Shown here piece after piece: positions 1-9,871 of a stretch of DNA of 44,348 bases; the first letter of the stretch is position 1; the number at the start of each line of letters is the position of its first letter. The position numbers and the translations under genes were made by a program. Source of the stretch: Spongospora subterranea (taxonomy: Eukaryota; Endomyxa; Phytomyxea; Plasmodiophorida; Plasmodiophoridae); assembly GCA_900404475.1 (NCBI GenBank), contig OUQQ01000103.1, forward strand, positions 1 through 44,348. Direction: 5' to 3'. The notes under the pieces were generated by a model. The model had not been told where the DNA came from, did no database searches, and saw only the letters and a program-made list of their open reading frames with translations.

Positions 1-1405
1 AACCCACTACAAAGAAACCCACTACAAAGAAACCTACCACGAGGAAACCTACTACAAAGAAACTCACTACAAGGAAACCTACCACGAAGAAACCCACTTC
101 GAAGAAATCCACCACAAAGAAATCCACTACAAAGAACCCCACTTCAAAGAAAACCACTGCAAAAAAGCTGACGACGAAGAAACTTACGACGAAGAAACCC
201 TCTACTAAGAAGCCGACAACGAAGAAGACGACAACAACGAAGAAATCCTCTGCCAAGAAGCCCACAACGAAGATATCTTCTACTAAAAAACCAACAACGA
301 AGAAAGCCTCTACTAAAAAACTCACTACTACGAAACCTACCGCAAAGAAGCTGACGACGAGAAAACCGACTACAAATAAATCCAGTACGAAAACGGCCAC
401 TAGTACAAAACCCATTCCCAGGAAATCCTCTACTAAGAAATTCACTACGAAGATACTTCCTACAAAGTCCACTAAAGTTTCTACAATTGCAGTCAGAAAA
501 TTCTCAACTACCGACCATACGACTGGCCAAACACAGACCACCAACCAGCAGGTAATGTAGAGTCATCTGTCAACGATACTGATAGATCTAACATTGTGAC
601 AGTTTCATAGTACAGCGCAGACAACCAGTCATGTATCGGTAACACCAATGACATCAGGTTCATAATCAACGAGACCTATAGTTATCACTTGTAGTAACAT
701 TATATCTACACAGGGCGCGCGACAAGCCGGCGGCGAACAACCCATGCAGTCGCAGAGTTATCTGTGGTTGTTCTTCGCCTTGCCTTGGACTACCAGCAAG
801 CGCAGAGCAATATCACGGAATTTCAACTCAGTTTCGCTTCTCGTCTAGCTCCATATCTCAATATCAATCCCGATAGAATTTCGGTTGTCCGTGTCGAACA
901 GGGGAGCGTCATTGTGTCGTTCGTTATTCTACCCGATGGATCATCAAACATATCGGATTTGATGGATTCCTTGGCTCAACAAGTAATTACATCTATTTTG
1001 ACCATTCAATCATGATTGTATTCACTTTCTTTGTAATAGATTAAAGACAATAGTAGCGCCTTGATGGCCGACGCAAGTTTGAGAGTAGACGGTTCGTACG
1101 GAATGGTCGTCACGAAGATAATGGATTGCGGGGATGGAGTATTAACACCTTCATGCCCATCAAGGGTGACGTCGATCGAACCAAGTCCTGAAGTTTCCTC
1201 TGCCCCATCTGCATTGGATCCAACTATCATAATCATCATCAGTGTCTGTGCAGCCGTCTTCGGCTTGGCGATCATTGCATTCGCTTATTATCGATTCAAG
1301 CGCAAGGGTGTAGTCTATTTCCCTCAACAACAGCGGCCCTCATGGGCTCTTTTAGGACATGATGGCAAACCCCTTTACAAACACGACTCGTTGCTAATGT
1401 TTTGA
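1..1405 (+). CDS. Lys/Thr/Pro-repeat type I membrane protein, 3' part
   Basis: The gene enters from the left edge, so its start and any signal peptide are outside the window. Codons from position 3 to 551 encode about 180 residues of KPTTKK-like repeats with almost no other sequence, as in mucin-like cell-surface stalks. Introns are seen at 552-610 (gtaatg...catag) and 983-1039, with a further one likely at about 639-713. Residues encoded at about 750-982 form a compact domain (core LNINPDRISVVRVEQGSVIV) like the short modules that precede the membrane helix in some protist surface proteins. The last exon (1040-1405) carries a hydrophobic helix (PTIIIIISVCAAVFGLAIIA), then the basic stop-transfer RFKRK and a short tail. 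Expected product: an extracellular basic O-glycosylated stalk anchored in the plasma membrane. Family not identified; the third junction is a guess. Confidence 0.6.
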
Positions 1406-1597
1406 TAAAAAAGAATTACAATGATATCTTTAAAACCGGCAGTGCGGCCCGAAGCGAGTCCAACAGAAGTATAAAGGCCCATAGGGCGGCTCGAAAAACA
1501 GAAAAGCAGAGCATATGCAGGCATACTCGCATTGCATTTTATGACCTGCGATTACATTTTTTGTTTTAACTGTCCCGATTCCGAAGGGTTGTCGACT

Positions 1598-1613
1598 GGT
1601 TATGGGCCCAACC
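1598..1613 (+). other. Copia-type primer-binding site
   Basis: The sequence GGTTATGGGCCCAACC matches, to my memory, the copia primer-binding site that pairs with an internal fragment of initiator tRNA-Met. It lies 56 bp upstream of the gag start codon at 1669, where a PBS belongs. It marks the expected boundary between the 5' LTR and the internal region. Confidence 0.55.
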
Positions 1614-1668
1614 AACGCCCAGCGGCGACCGAGTCGGAGACACAGGGGATAACAAGGAGAGCATACAC

Positions 1669-2140
1669 ATGACGACGGTGCAGGAATCGGTAGGGAAGTT
1701 CACCGGTAATAGGGTTATCGGACGACAATTGGTTGATGTGGTCGTGGGCATTCCTACTGGCGGCTGGCAGGTACGGCGTCATGGAGATCTAAGACGGAGC
1801 CTAACAGCCCTGATCAGAAAGAGCGCTACAGAAGGCGGTCCAACCTGGCGATGACTCAAATTGTGAAGTGCATCGACGAAACCATGAATAACAGTGCTGT
1901 GGGACAACGCTTTGCCCGGGAGGCCTGGAGCGTTTTGAAATCGTACCAGGAAGGGAACCCAAAAGCGACATCCAGCGTCGCAGGAGGGAGCTGGAGAACG
2001 TACAACATAGAACTTCCCGACAATGGCCAGTTTCTTGGTCACTGTCAATTATATGTCGAAGCAGCTGGTGGTCATGAATGCCAGAATGGACGAAGAGGAT
2101 ATCATCATCTTGATGCTAGGCAAGCTGCCATTTCCCTAAG
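1669..2140 (+). pseudogene. copia gag pseudogene (capsid part)
   Basis: The reading starts with a typical gag N terminus (MTTVQESVGKFTGN). It continues after frame changes with NLAMTQIVKCIDETMNNS and AREAWSVLKSYQEG (the conserved Trp...Leu...Tyr helix of copia gag), then in a third frame with MASFLVTVNYMSKQLV and MDEEDIIILMLGKLPFP, which matches the 'DE...LL..LP..Y' signature ending the UBN2-type gag domain. Three frames and internal stops show decay. The zinc-knuckle region follows, but is rearranged into an inverted repeat. Confidence 0.8.
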
Positions 2141-2176
2141 CACGCTGCAGCCGCCATTCGTAATGAGCGGGGAGGT

Positions 2177-2446
2177 TCCAAATGAGACTTGGATTAATGG
2201 CTTCCCTACAAGTGCCAGCAATATGCCTCGTCTTTCCGCATCGATGACAGTGGCTCTTCTCTTGTCATGGCCTCTGTGTTCTCTCTGTTCTCTCGCAGAG
2301 ATTGGAAACGAATGCAGCATTCTCTGCGAGAGGACAGAGAGAGTACAGAGGCCATGACAAGAGAAGAGCCACTGTCATCGATGCGGAAAGACGAGCCATA
2401 TTGCTCGCACTTGTAGGGAAGCCATTAAATCCTAGTCTCATTTGGA
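2177..2446. repeat. Near-perfect inverted repeat of the gag zinc knuckle
   Basis: Left arm 2177-2301 and right arm 2321-2446 are reverse complements over about 125 nt with few mismatches, around a 19-nt loop at 2302-2320. Read on the plus strand, the right arm encodes a CCHC zinc knuckle (C-HR-C-GKTS-H-IART-C). Read on the minus strand, the left arm encodes the same knuckle (C-HR-C-GKTR-H-IAGT-C). A transcript in either direction would fold into a hairpin of about 125 bp. Confidence 0.9.
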
Positions 2447-2580
2447 GCGAGAGGACAGAGAGAGTACAGAGGCCATGACAAGAGAAGAACCGTCGCCAAG
2501 AACAACACAAAGCATCGTGTGTCATTGATGCGGAAAGACGAGATAGTATTGCTCGCATTTTAAGGAAGTCATTTCAAAAA
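2447..2580 (+). repeat. Third, degraded direct copy of the knuckle segment
   Basis: After the hairpin the sequence repeats the right arm in direct orientation: the GCGAGAGGACAGAGAGAGTA motif, CATGACAAGAGAAGA, and the CATTGATGCGGAAAGACGAG block. It has an insertion near 2490-2518 and stop codons inside the knuckle (the second Cys context is kept, the His is lost). The segment is therefore present three times in 400 bp. Confidence 0.75.
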
Positions 2581-2639
2581 TGACACGCCATCGAATACGA
2601 CAGCTTTACATGCCACGTTCAATGGTGCAAGCCAAGACG

Positions 2640-2840
2640 GAGCAGCCGAACTTGGCTAAATGGTGAAGTGACTCCGACGGTACGGCGCATATGACAAGCG
2701 GCGATGCCAATCTGCCCAACATTCGTGATCCTCAATTCAACACCGTAATCAAAGGTGATGGCACAAAGATGGTTGTGAAAGGTACAGGAGACGTCACGTT
2801 GCAAAGCGTCCTGCACCACATGAAGGCTAAGTTAATGTGA
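2640..2840 (+). pseudogene. copia aspartic protease remnant
   Basis: From about 2670 the reading DSDGTAHMTSGDANLPNI corresponds to the copia protease active-site segment, usually W..DSGA(T/S).HMT. The glycine/alanine after Asp-Ser is altered to Asp-Gly. The downstream VIKGDGTKMVVKGTGDVTL matches the 'DG....V.G.G.V' flap region. The reading ends at a TGA at 2838-2840. With the active-site change and truncation it is not functional. Confidence 0.75.
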
Positions 2841-3021
2841 GTCAGCAGCGCGCTGGACAACGGTGTCGATGAGGTCGTGTTCAGTGTGTCTATGGTCCGG
2901 CGGGTTCATGTCATCGTCACGGGGACGCGTGAAGGTCTACACAACCGAGGGAACACGAGTCAAAGGAGTAAGGATATATAGCAGGTACATCTTGTACGAC
3001 AGACAAATTCCCAAGGTGAAG

Positions 3022-3625
3022 CCATGAATTGTGGCGCCGAAGGCTCGGGCACCTTCACCACGCCGCGATCAGAAAGCTACATGATGAAAGACATTTGATT
3101 GCCAATGGGAAGACGTCGGATCAACCATGTAGTTCATGCATCTATCAAGGAAGCCGTTTTCGCAAGGACCGATAATAAGATCCCAATCGGGTGGGCGAGA
3201 CTATTCATTACGAAAGGGCCTGAACCTCCAAAATTCTGATTTTTCTACAGTTAGGAGACCGCCGGAACCTGAGTTTATGTGGCGACCTATTATCGATAAC
3301 GCGAGATGGTGAACGACTGCAAATGTGAGAGGGGTACACAACAGCCTCAGACATCGAGGTCATTGAATGTGAACGACAAACGATCCAACCACTGAGTTCG
3401 GTCAACGGCGGGACATATACCCGCGATGCCTTGCGCAACCTAAGGGAATCAGGCAAGTCTACACCAATTCTCATACTCCCAAGCAGAATGAGCGAGCTAA
3501 GTCACACGTCTCGCATTACCTGTATTCACAAACTGTCATTTCGACAGTTGAATTCTTATAGGAAATTGCTGTACGGTACCTTGGTTTATATTCTCAACAT
3601 CAGACTGATATTGTGTTGAAATTAA
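3022..3625 (+). pseudogene. copia GAG-pre-integrase and integrase remnant
   Basis: At about 3029-3140 the reading LWRRRLGHLHHAAIRKLHDE...PCSSC carries the H-H-C-C pattern of the GAG-pre-integrase domain. After a poorly readable stretch, about 3466-3505 reads NSHTPKQNERAKS, the equivalent of the integrase signature TPQQNGVAER around the catalytic Glu region. The tail AVRYLGLYSQ resembles the 'W..A...A.Y..N' helix that follows. Stops and frame changes are frequent. The element stops here. Confidence 0.7.
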
Positions 3626-3731
3626 CCGATGATTACCGATGCTTACTAGAAGAGGAACACTTTATTCGTGAGAGAACATGAAATTGCGAATGTTCAACTC
3701 TGCAAAAAGTGAACTACACGCCAAATATAGA

Positions 3732-3803
3732 GGAGGATTGGCCTAGGGGCAGGGCGTGGGATTCCAGACCCCAAGATCGGCGGTTCGAATCCGTCATCCT
3801 TCA
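3732..3803 (+). tRNA. tRNA-Trp (CCA)
   Basis: The 72 nt fold as a cloverleaf. The acceptor GGAGGAT pairs fully with ATCCTTC (one G-U), discriminator A. The T arm is GGCGG-TTCGAAT-CCGTC with a perfect B box (GGTTCGAATCC). The A box reads TGGCCTAGGGG. The anticodon loop TTCCAGA gives anticodon CCA; its stem TGGG/CCCA has one A-C mismatch next to the loop. No intron. An identical copy lies at 23019-23090 on the minus strand. Confidence 0.9.
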
Positions 3804-3804
3804 C

Positions 3805-3812
3805 TTTTTTTT
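3805..3812 (+). terminator. RNA polymerase III T-run terminator
   Basis: Eight consecutive T residues begin two bases after the tRNA 3' end, the usual Pol III stop. Confidence 0.85.
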
Positions 3813-3970
3813 ACCACGAAAGATCTCATCGTGGACGTCAAAGGCGTGGGATCTTTGGACAGTATAACATCCTACAGCTGCGGAAACGGATTTTCTGAAA
3901 TGGAACCAGGTTCTACAGAGACATGCAGTATTATGGAAGAATTAGTATGGCATGAACGCAATCCTCTTCC

Positions 3971-6660
3971 TTACGGTGATGGTTTGCGACTTTCCAATGG
4001 TATGGTAAAATTCTGTACATTCCCCCTTTTGAAAATCTCGTATGCTGGCAAGTGATATGAGGTCGGAAACTGTTTGAGCAGGATAGGGACATCCACGATC
4101 TGGTTGAGAGCGTTGATGTCGATGACGAAATATACCTTCACTGATAGGCTACCCTTCGTTTTCAATAATGACCCAGCGGAGGCTGTTCTTTCGGAAGGTG
4201 CCAGAAATTCAGGCTAAAAGCTTGTGACGCTGTTCCACTACTTGCAGATCGCAGTCCGCTGGTGGAACTTGAGTAAGTACTGTTGACCAACATTCTTGCG
4301 ATGCGCCTGAGAACAGACAAGCTAGCCAATCGTCTTTCGGTGTGCAAGACGTTCAAATTTGATACTTGTTCCTTGCTATTTTGAAAACTTTCAACATGAG
4401 TCATTCCCCATTGCTCAGAAGAACTCGTCGACGAGCTGATTTCTTACAGCTCACAACAACACGGGTTGCGGCTAACAACAGCTCCTGAAGTGGATCCATA
4501 AGTTGAGCGCACTGGGAACGTTTCGGCGGTTCCAGTTCAATGCGCAAACGAATTGTTGGAGATCGACAGCTCGAACTTGGTGGTGCCATTGAACAAACCC
4601 CTGAATGAAAGAGTGACTCCTTGTGGTGACTTCAAACGATCTGGATTACACTTAATATCAGCCGTCGCCATAGCTTAGAGTTGTTTCTTCACCACCGTCA
4701 TATGGTGCAATGGGGAGTCTTTTATGGCATAATTCAGAACATCATTGAGCCATAACAGAGTGCAGACCTAAAGCAAGTTCTGTAGAACTTCTTGCATCCA
4801 CTCTTGAAATGCCGCCAATGAGTACGATCCCCTGGATCAGTCATCGTGGTGTAAAACCAGCTTCGTGCAATGAACCCGCTTCTTGTGATTTGGGGTAAAA
4901 TGGGAACTGCCAATATCTCTTTCAAACAGTCTAAAAGAATATATGACGACCCGTTACGAAGGTATCCGAGGAGTATGTTTATATGCGGCATCGGCCATAC
5001 GATGGGTTCGATCGACTTGTTAATTGCAACATTATCGACTGTCCATTCTGTATCCTCTCTTTTCCTGGTTTGGGTTTAAACTAACGCGGCTGATGCATCT
5101 CGACTGCGAGGGTGTCTGTAGACGTAATTCTCCTTCTCCAATGTCTGTGTGTGTGTTCATGTAAAAATGTTTGGTATGGAACGGGATAGCGTCGCGTTTA
5201 CAGGGGTGGTGCATTGCGTCAGGTTTACGGTGTGGGCATTGTGGTGTGACTTTTGCTGGAGGATCATTTTCAAGGCTGGCTCGCCAAAATATCGAAACTG
5301 AACACCATCTGTAGTACCAAGCTTTGTCGTGCATGGGATTCCCCTTCAAATGTCCCTATTTACCATATTGTCGATTGCCTTTTGGTGTTGAGATTGTCAT
5401 CGTTCCCGATTCGTATTCAAATCCGGATTCTGGGTCGTCATTGGTTGAGACAGATTTGCAGTATTATTTGGGCATTCCTTGACGCAATTCCGAATGTGTC
5501 ACTTCTAATGAAGCTTCGAATTCAACCGATCGGAATCTGGCTGTTTTTGCTTTCGTGATTAGTGTGAAATCCAGATGGACGATTTATCGAATAGTTGCGA
5601 AGTTCTTGGTAGTCCCCAACTTGGCTTTTAACGGCTGGTTTAGCGTCTCAGTTAGCACAGGTCCATGATCAATTAGTTCTGTCAACATGCGTCGTGAAAT
5701 CGTCGCCATCGTCCCAGTTCCAGCGGTAGACTTACGCGATTCTGTATCAGGACTCGTTGCTATCAGACGTTTTGATCGGCGCTTGGCGGTTGTTCAACTC
5801 AACAAACGCGATTTTACGGTCAGCGGGAGTATTATTCAGTACAGATTTGCACCCAGTGGTCCCCTCCACATTACGTCCACCATCAGGTGGTTTCCTATTC
5901 CACACTCACTTTTCCATAGTTGCAGTTGGAATTCCCGTACCTTTGTTGGAATTCTTGGTAGCGCGTGCTTGTTGCTGTGTCGTATCGGCGGCGGGTGTAA
6001 TGCGCTGTTGGTTAGAGGTCTAGCATTGCCATGGAACACCTTCCGTTGTTCGGATGATTTGCTGGTGTAATTTCCACATTATCTTTGTTCCGGGGTTTGT
6101 CAGTTAGCAAATGAACTTCATGTTGCTGTTTGGCTTTTTGTGAGAGTAACTCAAAAATATCGCTTCATCGGGTTCTGCTGATTGTTCCTCTCCAAAATTT
6201 GATTGCGTGTTCGACCATATCGTGTCGAGTGGCGGGTCAGCTCCCGCTCGAAGGTACTTGATTCTTTTCTTTATCCTTCCTTGAAAATATGCTGAAGGCC
6301 AATATCCTCTGATGTCATCGAATTTGGCGACGTACGCCAGCACTCGTTCGGCCGGGCGCTTTCTCGTCAGGAAAATTGCAATTTGTTTTCTTGATCGCTT
6401 CGTCAATGTCTTGGGGACATAGCTTCGTAGTCTGCTCTTGGAGAACTGTTAGATATGTAGCCGTCCAAATCGGTATCCATGAATGGCATTGATGGCGTTT
6501 TGAGTATATATTTTTCAATGCTTTGAACTTGCTGAGATCGAAACAGCTTTTGAGGGATACCGCATTCACATCGTCACCCAGGATCTCTTTTCTTTCCTTT
6601 ATCAGTGAGAGGTAAACTTCCCGTTCTCGACGGAAAACAGCAATTGAATCAAACTGTTTT
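3971..6660 (-). other. Possible second degenerate retroelement, minus strand
   Basis: No intact gene is visible. Two minus-strand stretches look retroelement-like. At 6660-6315 the reading FDSIAVFRREREVYLSLIKE...LSKFKALKN resembles the N part of a Gypsy-type gag, and it continues in other frames to 6104. At about 4200-3971 the reading VYFVIDINALNQIVDVP resembles the 'CVDYRALN' strand of a Ty3/Gypsy reverse transcriptase. The order on the minus strand (gag, then RT about 2 kb later) is right for such an element. Matches are short and frames are broken, so this is only a suggestion. Between 4.2 and 6.1 kb I recognise nothing. Confidence 0.3.
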
Positions 6661-7917
6661 ATAACTGTTGGCAGCAGGGAAAAAGGAGCGATGTTCTCCC
6701 TACTGTGATCTGTTCATTAATTGGTGCCTGGTCATATGGTCCTGGCATGTTTGTCAAGCTTCTTGTTGCATTATGGTTTGCGACGGTTATCGCGACACTT
6801 GTTCGTCTTTTGGTTCAGTTAGTTCTTCTGGTGGTGGTTGCCGGCCAGGTGGTTTCGCTAAAAATCGTTTTATGCAGGGGCCACAGGCGTTGGTTGACGC
6901 TAGGAACCAGAAGCGCTGTTTAATTAGGTCAATCGAGATTTTATAAACACGATCCCGATTGGTATTGTACAGTTAAGGCGATTGTTTAGGACGGGAAGAT
7001 AATGTACAGGCCGAGAAGTCTTGTTGCAAGTCCAAGGTATAAAACACCACGAGCGTGTGCAAGGAGACTCATCGCGATGTCACTCAGAGTGCGGTTGAGC
7101 TTTTCTTGTTCGATAGAAATCTCTTGTGAGATGATCCATCTACCTGGCTAATTTGAAATCTTATCCCGCCATTGTTTGTATACTTGCATTTGAATTGTGT
7201 GAAAAATAACATCAATGTTTGGAACGGATGAGACTTTTTCTTCAAAGGAATTACAAAACAAGGTTTGGAGGATAAAGGAGCTTGTATTCTGTTTCTGTTT
7301 ATTCTAAGTCTAAAATCTGTATGATGTGTTTTTCAATGGACGAAAACACGATCTTGGATGAAAACGCAAGAATATATTTTCAGTGTTGCAAGGTCCAGGT
7401 GATTTGGAAGATGATGTCGGAATCAGGGAACCTGGTCAATGGTGAAAAAACACAGTTATGACCGATCACACTCAAATTTGTTGACGTTCCTTCAATTTCT
7501 ACAAGTGCTCGAGAATACAGGGAGTATCAAAGTTGGTCGCGGAGGTCGATTTTACAGTTGCTTTCCGCAGCGGCGAATCTTGTTTTTTTGCCGTATAAAA
7601 CCCGAGCGCTGGTGCACAATTGGCCAATATAATCGGGTTGACGCCGTTGAACGCCAGTCAAGTTTCACTGGTGCTGTAACGAAATGGGCATATCTGACAC
7701 AAATATCAGGTGGAGGAAACCTGGTCATCATCGACTAGGGTTGGCTTGACTCTGTAGTTTTGTGTGGATGATTCACGCGTGAGGTGGCAATTTCGCACCC
7801 GGGCTGTGCTGTGCTTAGTCTTGGTAGGTTGTACAGTATGTACCAATCAGATTCGTTGGAACCGATCAGTGTTGTTTCTCGTCAGTGCACAATCTGTTGC
7901 TGACACATTCACGCGTC
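6661..7917. other. Stretch without recognisable gene
   Basis: Short open frames occur (for example plus strand 7439-7738, 99 codons), but none has a recognisable motif or a convincing intron pattern. The sequence is moderately AT-rich and non-repetitive. It may hold remnants of the element to its left and the promoter of the reductase gene to its right. Confidence 0.5.
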
Positions 7918-8643
7918 ATGTCACTTCATGAGCTTATTCAGCATGTTAAGCGAATTCGTTGCCGGCCGTCGTCATTGCATGTGACACTGGTTTCAAATCG
8001 TGCCACGTTGTTAGGCGAGAATGGATATTCCACTATTAAAATCAAAAAAGCCTCGCCATCGAATCCAGTAGATCGAGATATGTTGCATATCGCTCGGGCG
8101 CTATCAACTTCGATCATTACGACAGCGGCCAATCTTCGAGATGAACCGAAAATGACAACGAGTCTGGGGAATTGGTCGCAACTCTGCCATAGCAATCCTC
8201 CAACAACCATCGTACTGACTCGAGGCGGTCATATTCCTCTTCATCATCCATTGTTTTATAATGCCCCCGGTCCGGTTCAAATATTGTTTACGGGAAATGG
8301 CCCTCCACCGGTTTTGCCCTCAGAGTTGATCAATCGGGGCGTTATTGTGAACGCAAGGCCTGGTTTGAATGCGTCCGAGATTATCAAAGACCTAAAAGAA
8401 GACGGAAACCGTGTGACCATAGAAGCTGGCCCTTCAAGTACAAATTTATTGTATGAGGCAGACGCTATCGACGCCTTGCTATTGTCCACATTCTTTGGGA
8501 AAATCGACTGCTGCTATATTGGTGGTGAGACAAATCTCAAACCGTTTATTGCAAATAGATTTACCGAAATCTGGTCGTATAGGCCTGAATACGACTGGAA
8601 ATTTGGTCTTTATATAAAACGAAATTCACAGATTTTATCTTGA
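7918..8643 (+). CDS. RibD C-terminal-domain-like (pyrimidine) reductase
   Basis: Single-exon gene of 241 residues starting at the first in-frame ATG (MSLHELIQHVKRIR). The order of motifs fits the RibD_C/dihydrofolate-reductase fold: an RP-x-VTLVSN strand near residue 20, a Ser/Thr-rich loop with AL..SIITTAANLRDEP at about 60-80 (family 'DAI.VG..T...D.P'), TTIVLTRGG at about 97, and VTIEAGPSSTNLLYEADAID at about 175, the equivalent of 'V.vEGG..l...l...glvDE'. The usual Glu-Gly-Gly is Glu-Ala-Gly and the DAI.VG glycine is replaced, so substrate or activity may differ from fungal RIB7 (NADPH-dependent reduction in riboflavin synthesis). Length is close to that of stand-alone RIB7. It is convergent with the next gene, 97 bp away. 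Confidence 0.65.
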   Translation: MSLHELIQHVKRIRCRPSSLHVTLVSNRATLLGENGYSTIKIKKASPSNPVDRDMLHIARALSTSIITTAANLRDEPKMTTSLGNWSQLCHSNPPTTIVLTRGGHIPLHHPLFYNAPGPVQILFTGNGPPPVLPSELINRGVIVNARPGLNASEIIKDLKEDGNRVTIEAGPSSTNLLYEADAIDALLLSTFFGKIDCCYIGGETNLKPFIANRFTEIWSYRPEYDWKFGLYIKRNSQILS

Positions 8644-8740
8644 AACACTATATCGTTTATTACCTCTGTGCCAACGTACTGATATCCGAATGATAAACTT
8701 ATGCGCTGGAGAGCGTTTTCGTTTAGCGTATTACAAAATA

Positions 8741-9871
8741 TTACTGGCCTCCATCTAAAAGAATATTGCTTGCCCGGTCAACGTCATTGAACGCTTCAGC
8801 AAGCGCTCGTCTTACGGCCTGCAATAAACAATTACCTTCTCAGCCACAGCCGTAAAGAAAAACACTAATAACTGACGTCTTCGCTGAACCCCATGCCAAT
8901 TAGTGACGTGACATCGTTCTCGTTCGGTGGTAAACCAATGGCGGATGGTGCCTCCTGACCAGCTACAGCACCGAGAGGGTTATGCTGACGATTTACACCT
9001 CTTGCGCTACTTGTCGATAGGATTGGGCCAACAACTCGGTCTATGTTTTGCGAAATACCCATAGGGATCCGAAACGAATTAAAGGGAGACGTTTCAGGAA
9101 TATGCAGCAGTCCCGAAAAAACCCCCAAGGCCGCCGCGACGATCGATTGATACTGAGGAAGACTGGATAGGGCCAACTTTCACCAGGGATCAACAAACAC
9201 TGTGGCTGCAAAACAAACCGCTGACAAACCTGGGCGGCAAGAAGATACATTATAAACTTCTCCCCAAAAGCAACACCTGCGATCTTGATGACGGATATTG
9301 ATGGAATCAGAGCAAAAAAGTACACAAAAAGACCGAATATGATAGGGTAAGGTCCAGACGACGCCACGGGAGCTCCTTTCATACAAGCCGAGATAATGAG
9401 CTGTAAAAGAGTCGAACTTGTCATAAAGAAAACCAATGCCGACTATCATTCTGGATCAGCGTCGGGAAATGCGATATTGTCAACCAAATTGTACTGACCG
9501 CAAATTTTCTAGAACCAAAGATCCTTTCGAAAGTTCGAAAAGCATATAAGATTATTCCTCCAAAAAACAGTTCAGGGGGTGAAGAGAACACAAAATTACA
9601 CGTGATCAGTCGCCAGATCTGACGATATCAAATTACATTGCAACGAAAATCAAACACGCGTCAATCGAACTTGACTTAGATTGTTCCACGAGACGGATCG
9701 GCTGGTCCTGTCGCGAGACATGCCGAGAAGCAGTGATAGAATCAACACAGCGATGATGGTCGCCTTCGACACTGGGGTTCTGGCTGTGCAGCATATCGTC
9801 AGCACGGAACCAGGGAGACGGATGCGACCGACACTGGCCATACCGAATCCAGAAACGCCAAACCCGATCAT
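8741..9871 (-). CDS. UBAC2: UBAC2-like rhomboid pseudoprotease with UBA domain
   Basis: Six exons (9844-9871, 9671-9783, 9499-9618, 9230-9442, 8877-9176, 8741-8818) splice in frame to 283 residues; introns are 52-60 nt. The N terminus (MIGFGVSGFARTPVSKATI) matches the 'APLSK' start of UBAC2. Then come QIWRLITCNFVF, FRTFERIFGSRKFAS, the loop GPYPIIFGLFVYFFALIP and FGEKFIMYLLAAQLALSS, the family's multi-span rhomboid-like core without the Ser/His pair. The last two exons complete a UBA domain (VTSLIGMGFSED / AVRRALAEAFNDVDRASNIL). UBAC2 and yeast Dsc2 are ER or Golgi membrane proteins that link ubiquitin ligase complexes to substrates; an ER role is inferred. The frame-perfect splicing makes the model solid; the tiny first exon is the least certain. 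Confidence 0.88.

Larger units (their letters stand above)
1430..3625 (+). mobile_element. Degenerate Ty1/copia LTR retrotransposon lacking reverse transcriptase
   Basis: Copia-type parts occur in the right order but in broken frames: a primer-binding-site-like sequence at 1598-1613, gag from 1669, CCHC zinc knuckle copies at about 2230-2570, a protease remnant at 2640-2840, the GAG-pre-integrase HHCC finger at about 3026-3140 and the end of the integrase core at about 3420-3620. There is no reverse transcriptase or RNase H, and no second LTR was found. The copy therefore looks truncated by internal deletion or by loss of its 3' half. The TATA-like stretch near 1469 and the region 1430-1597 could be what remains of the 5' LTR. 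The remnant ends about 105 bp upstream of a tRNA-Trp gene. All frames carry stops, so the element is dead. Confidence 0.8.

Noticed and set aside
2105..2320. Minus-strand 71-codon frame across the hairpin's left arm
   Set aside because: It is the inverted copy of the gag knuckle read in the wrong frame, not a gene.
5687..6070. 127-codon plus-strand frame
   Set aside because: No motif, odd composition, and it lies opposite minus-strand readings that look like decayed retroelement. Treated as a chance frame.
9177..9229. In-frame reading through UBAC2 intron 4 without splicing
   Set aside because: Splicing from 9229 to 9177 restores AAQLALSS followed by the conserved helix. Read-through leads to a frame without family similarity.
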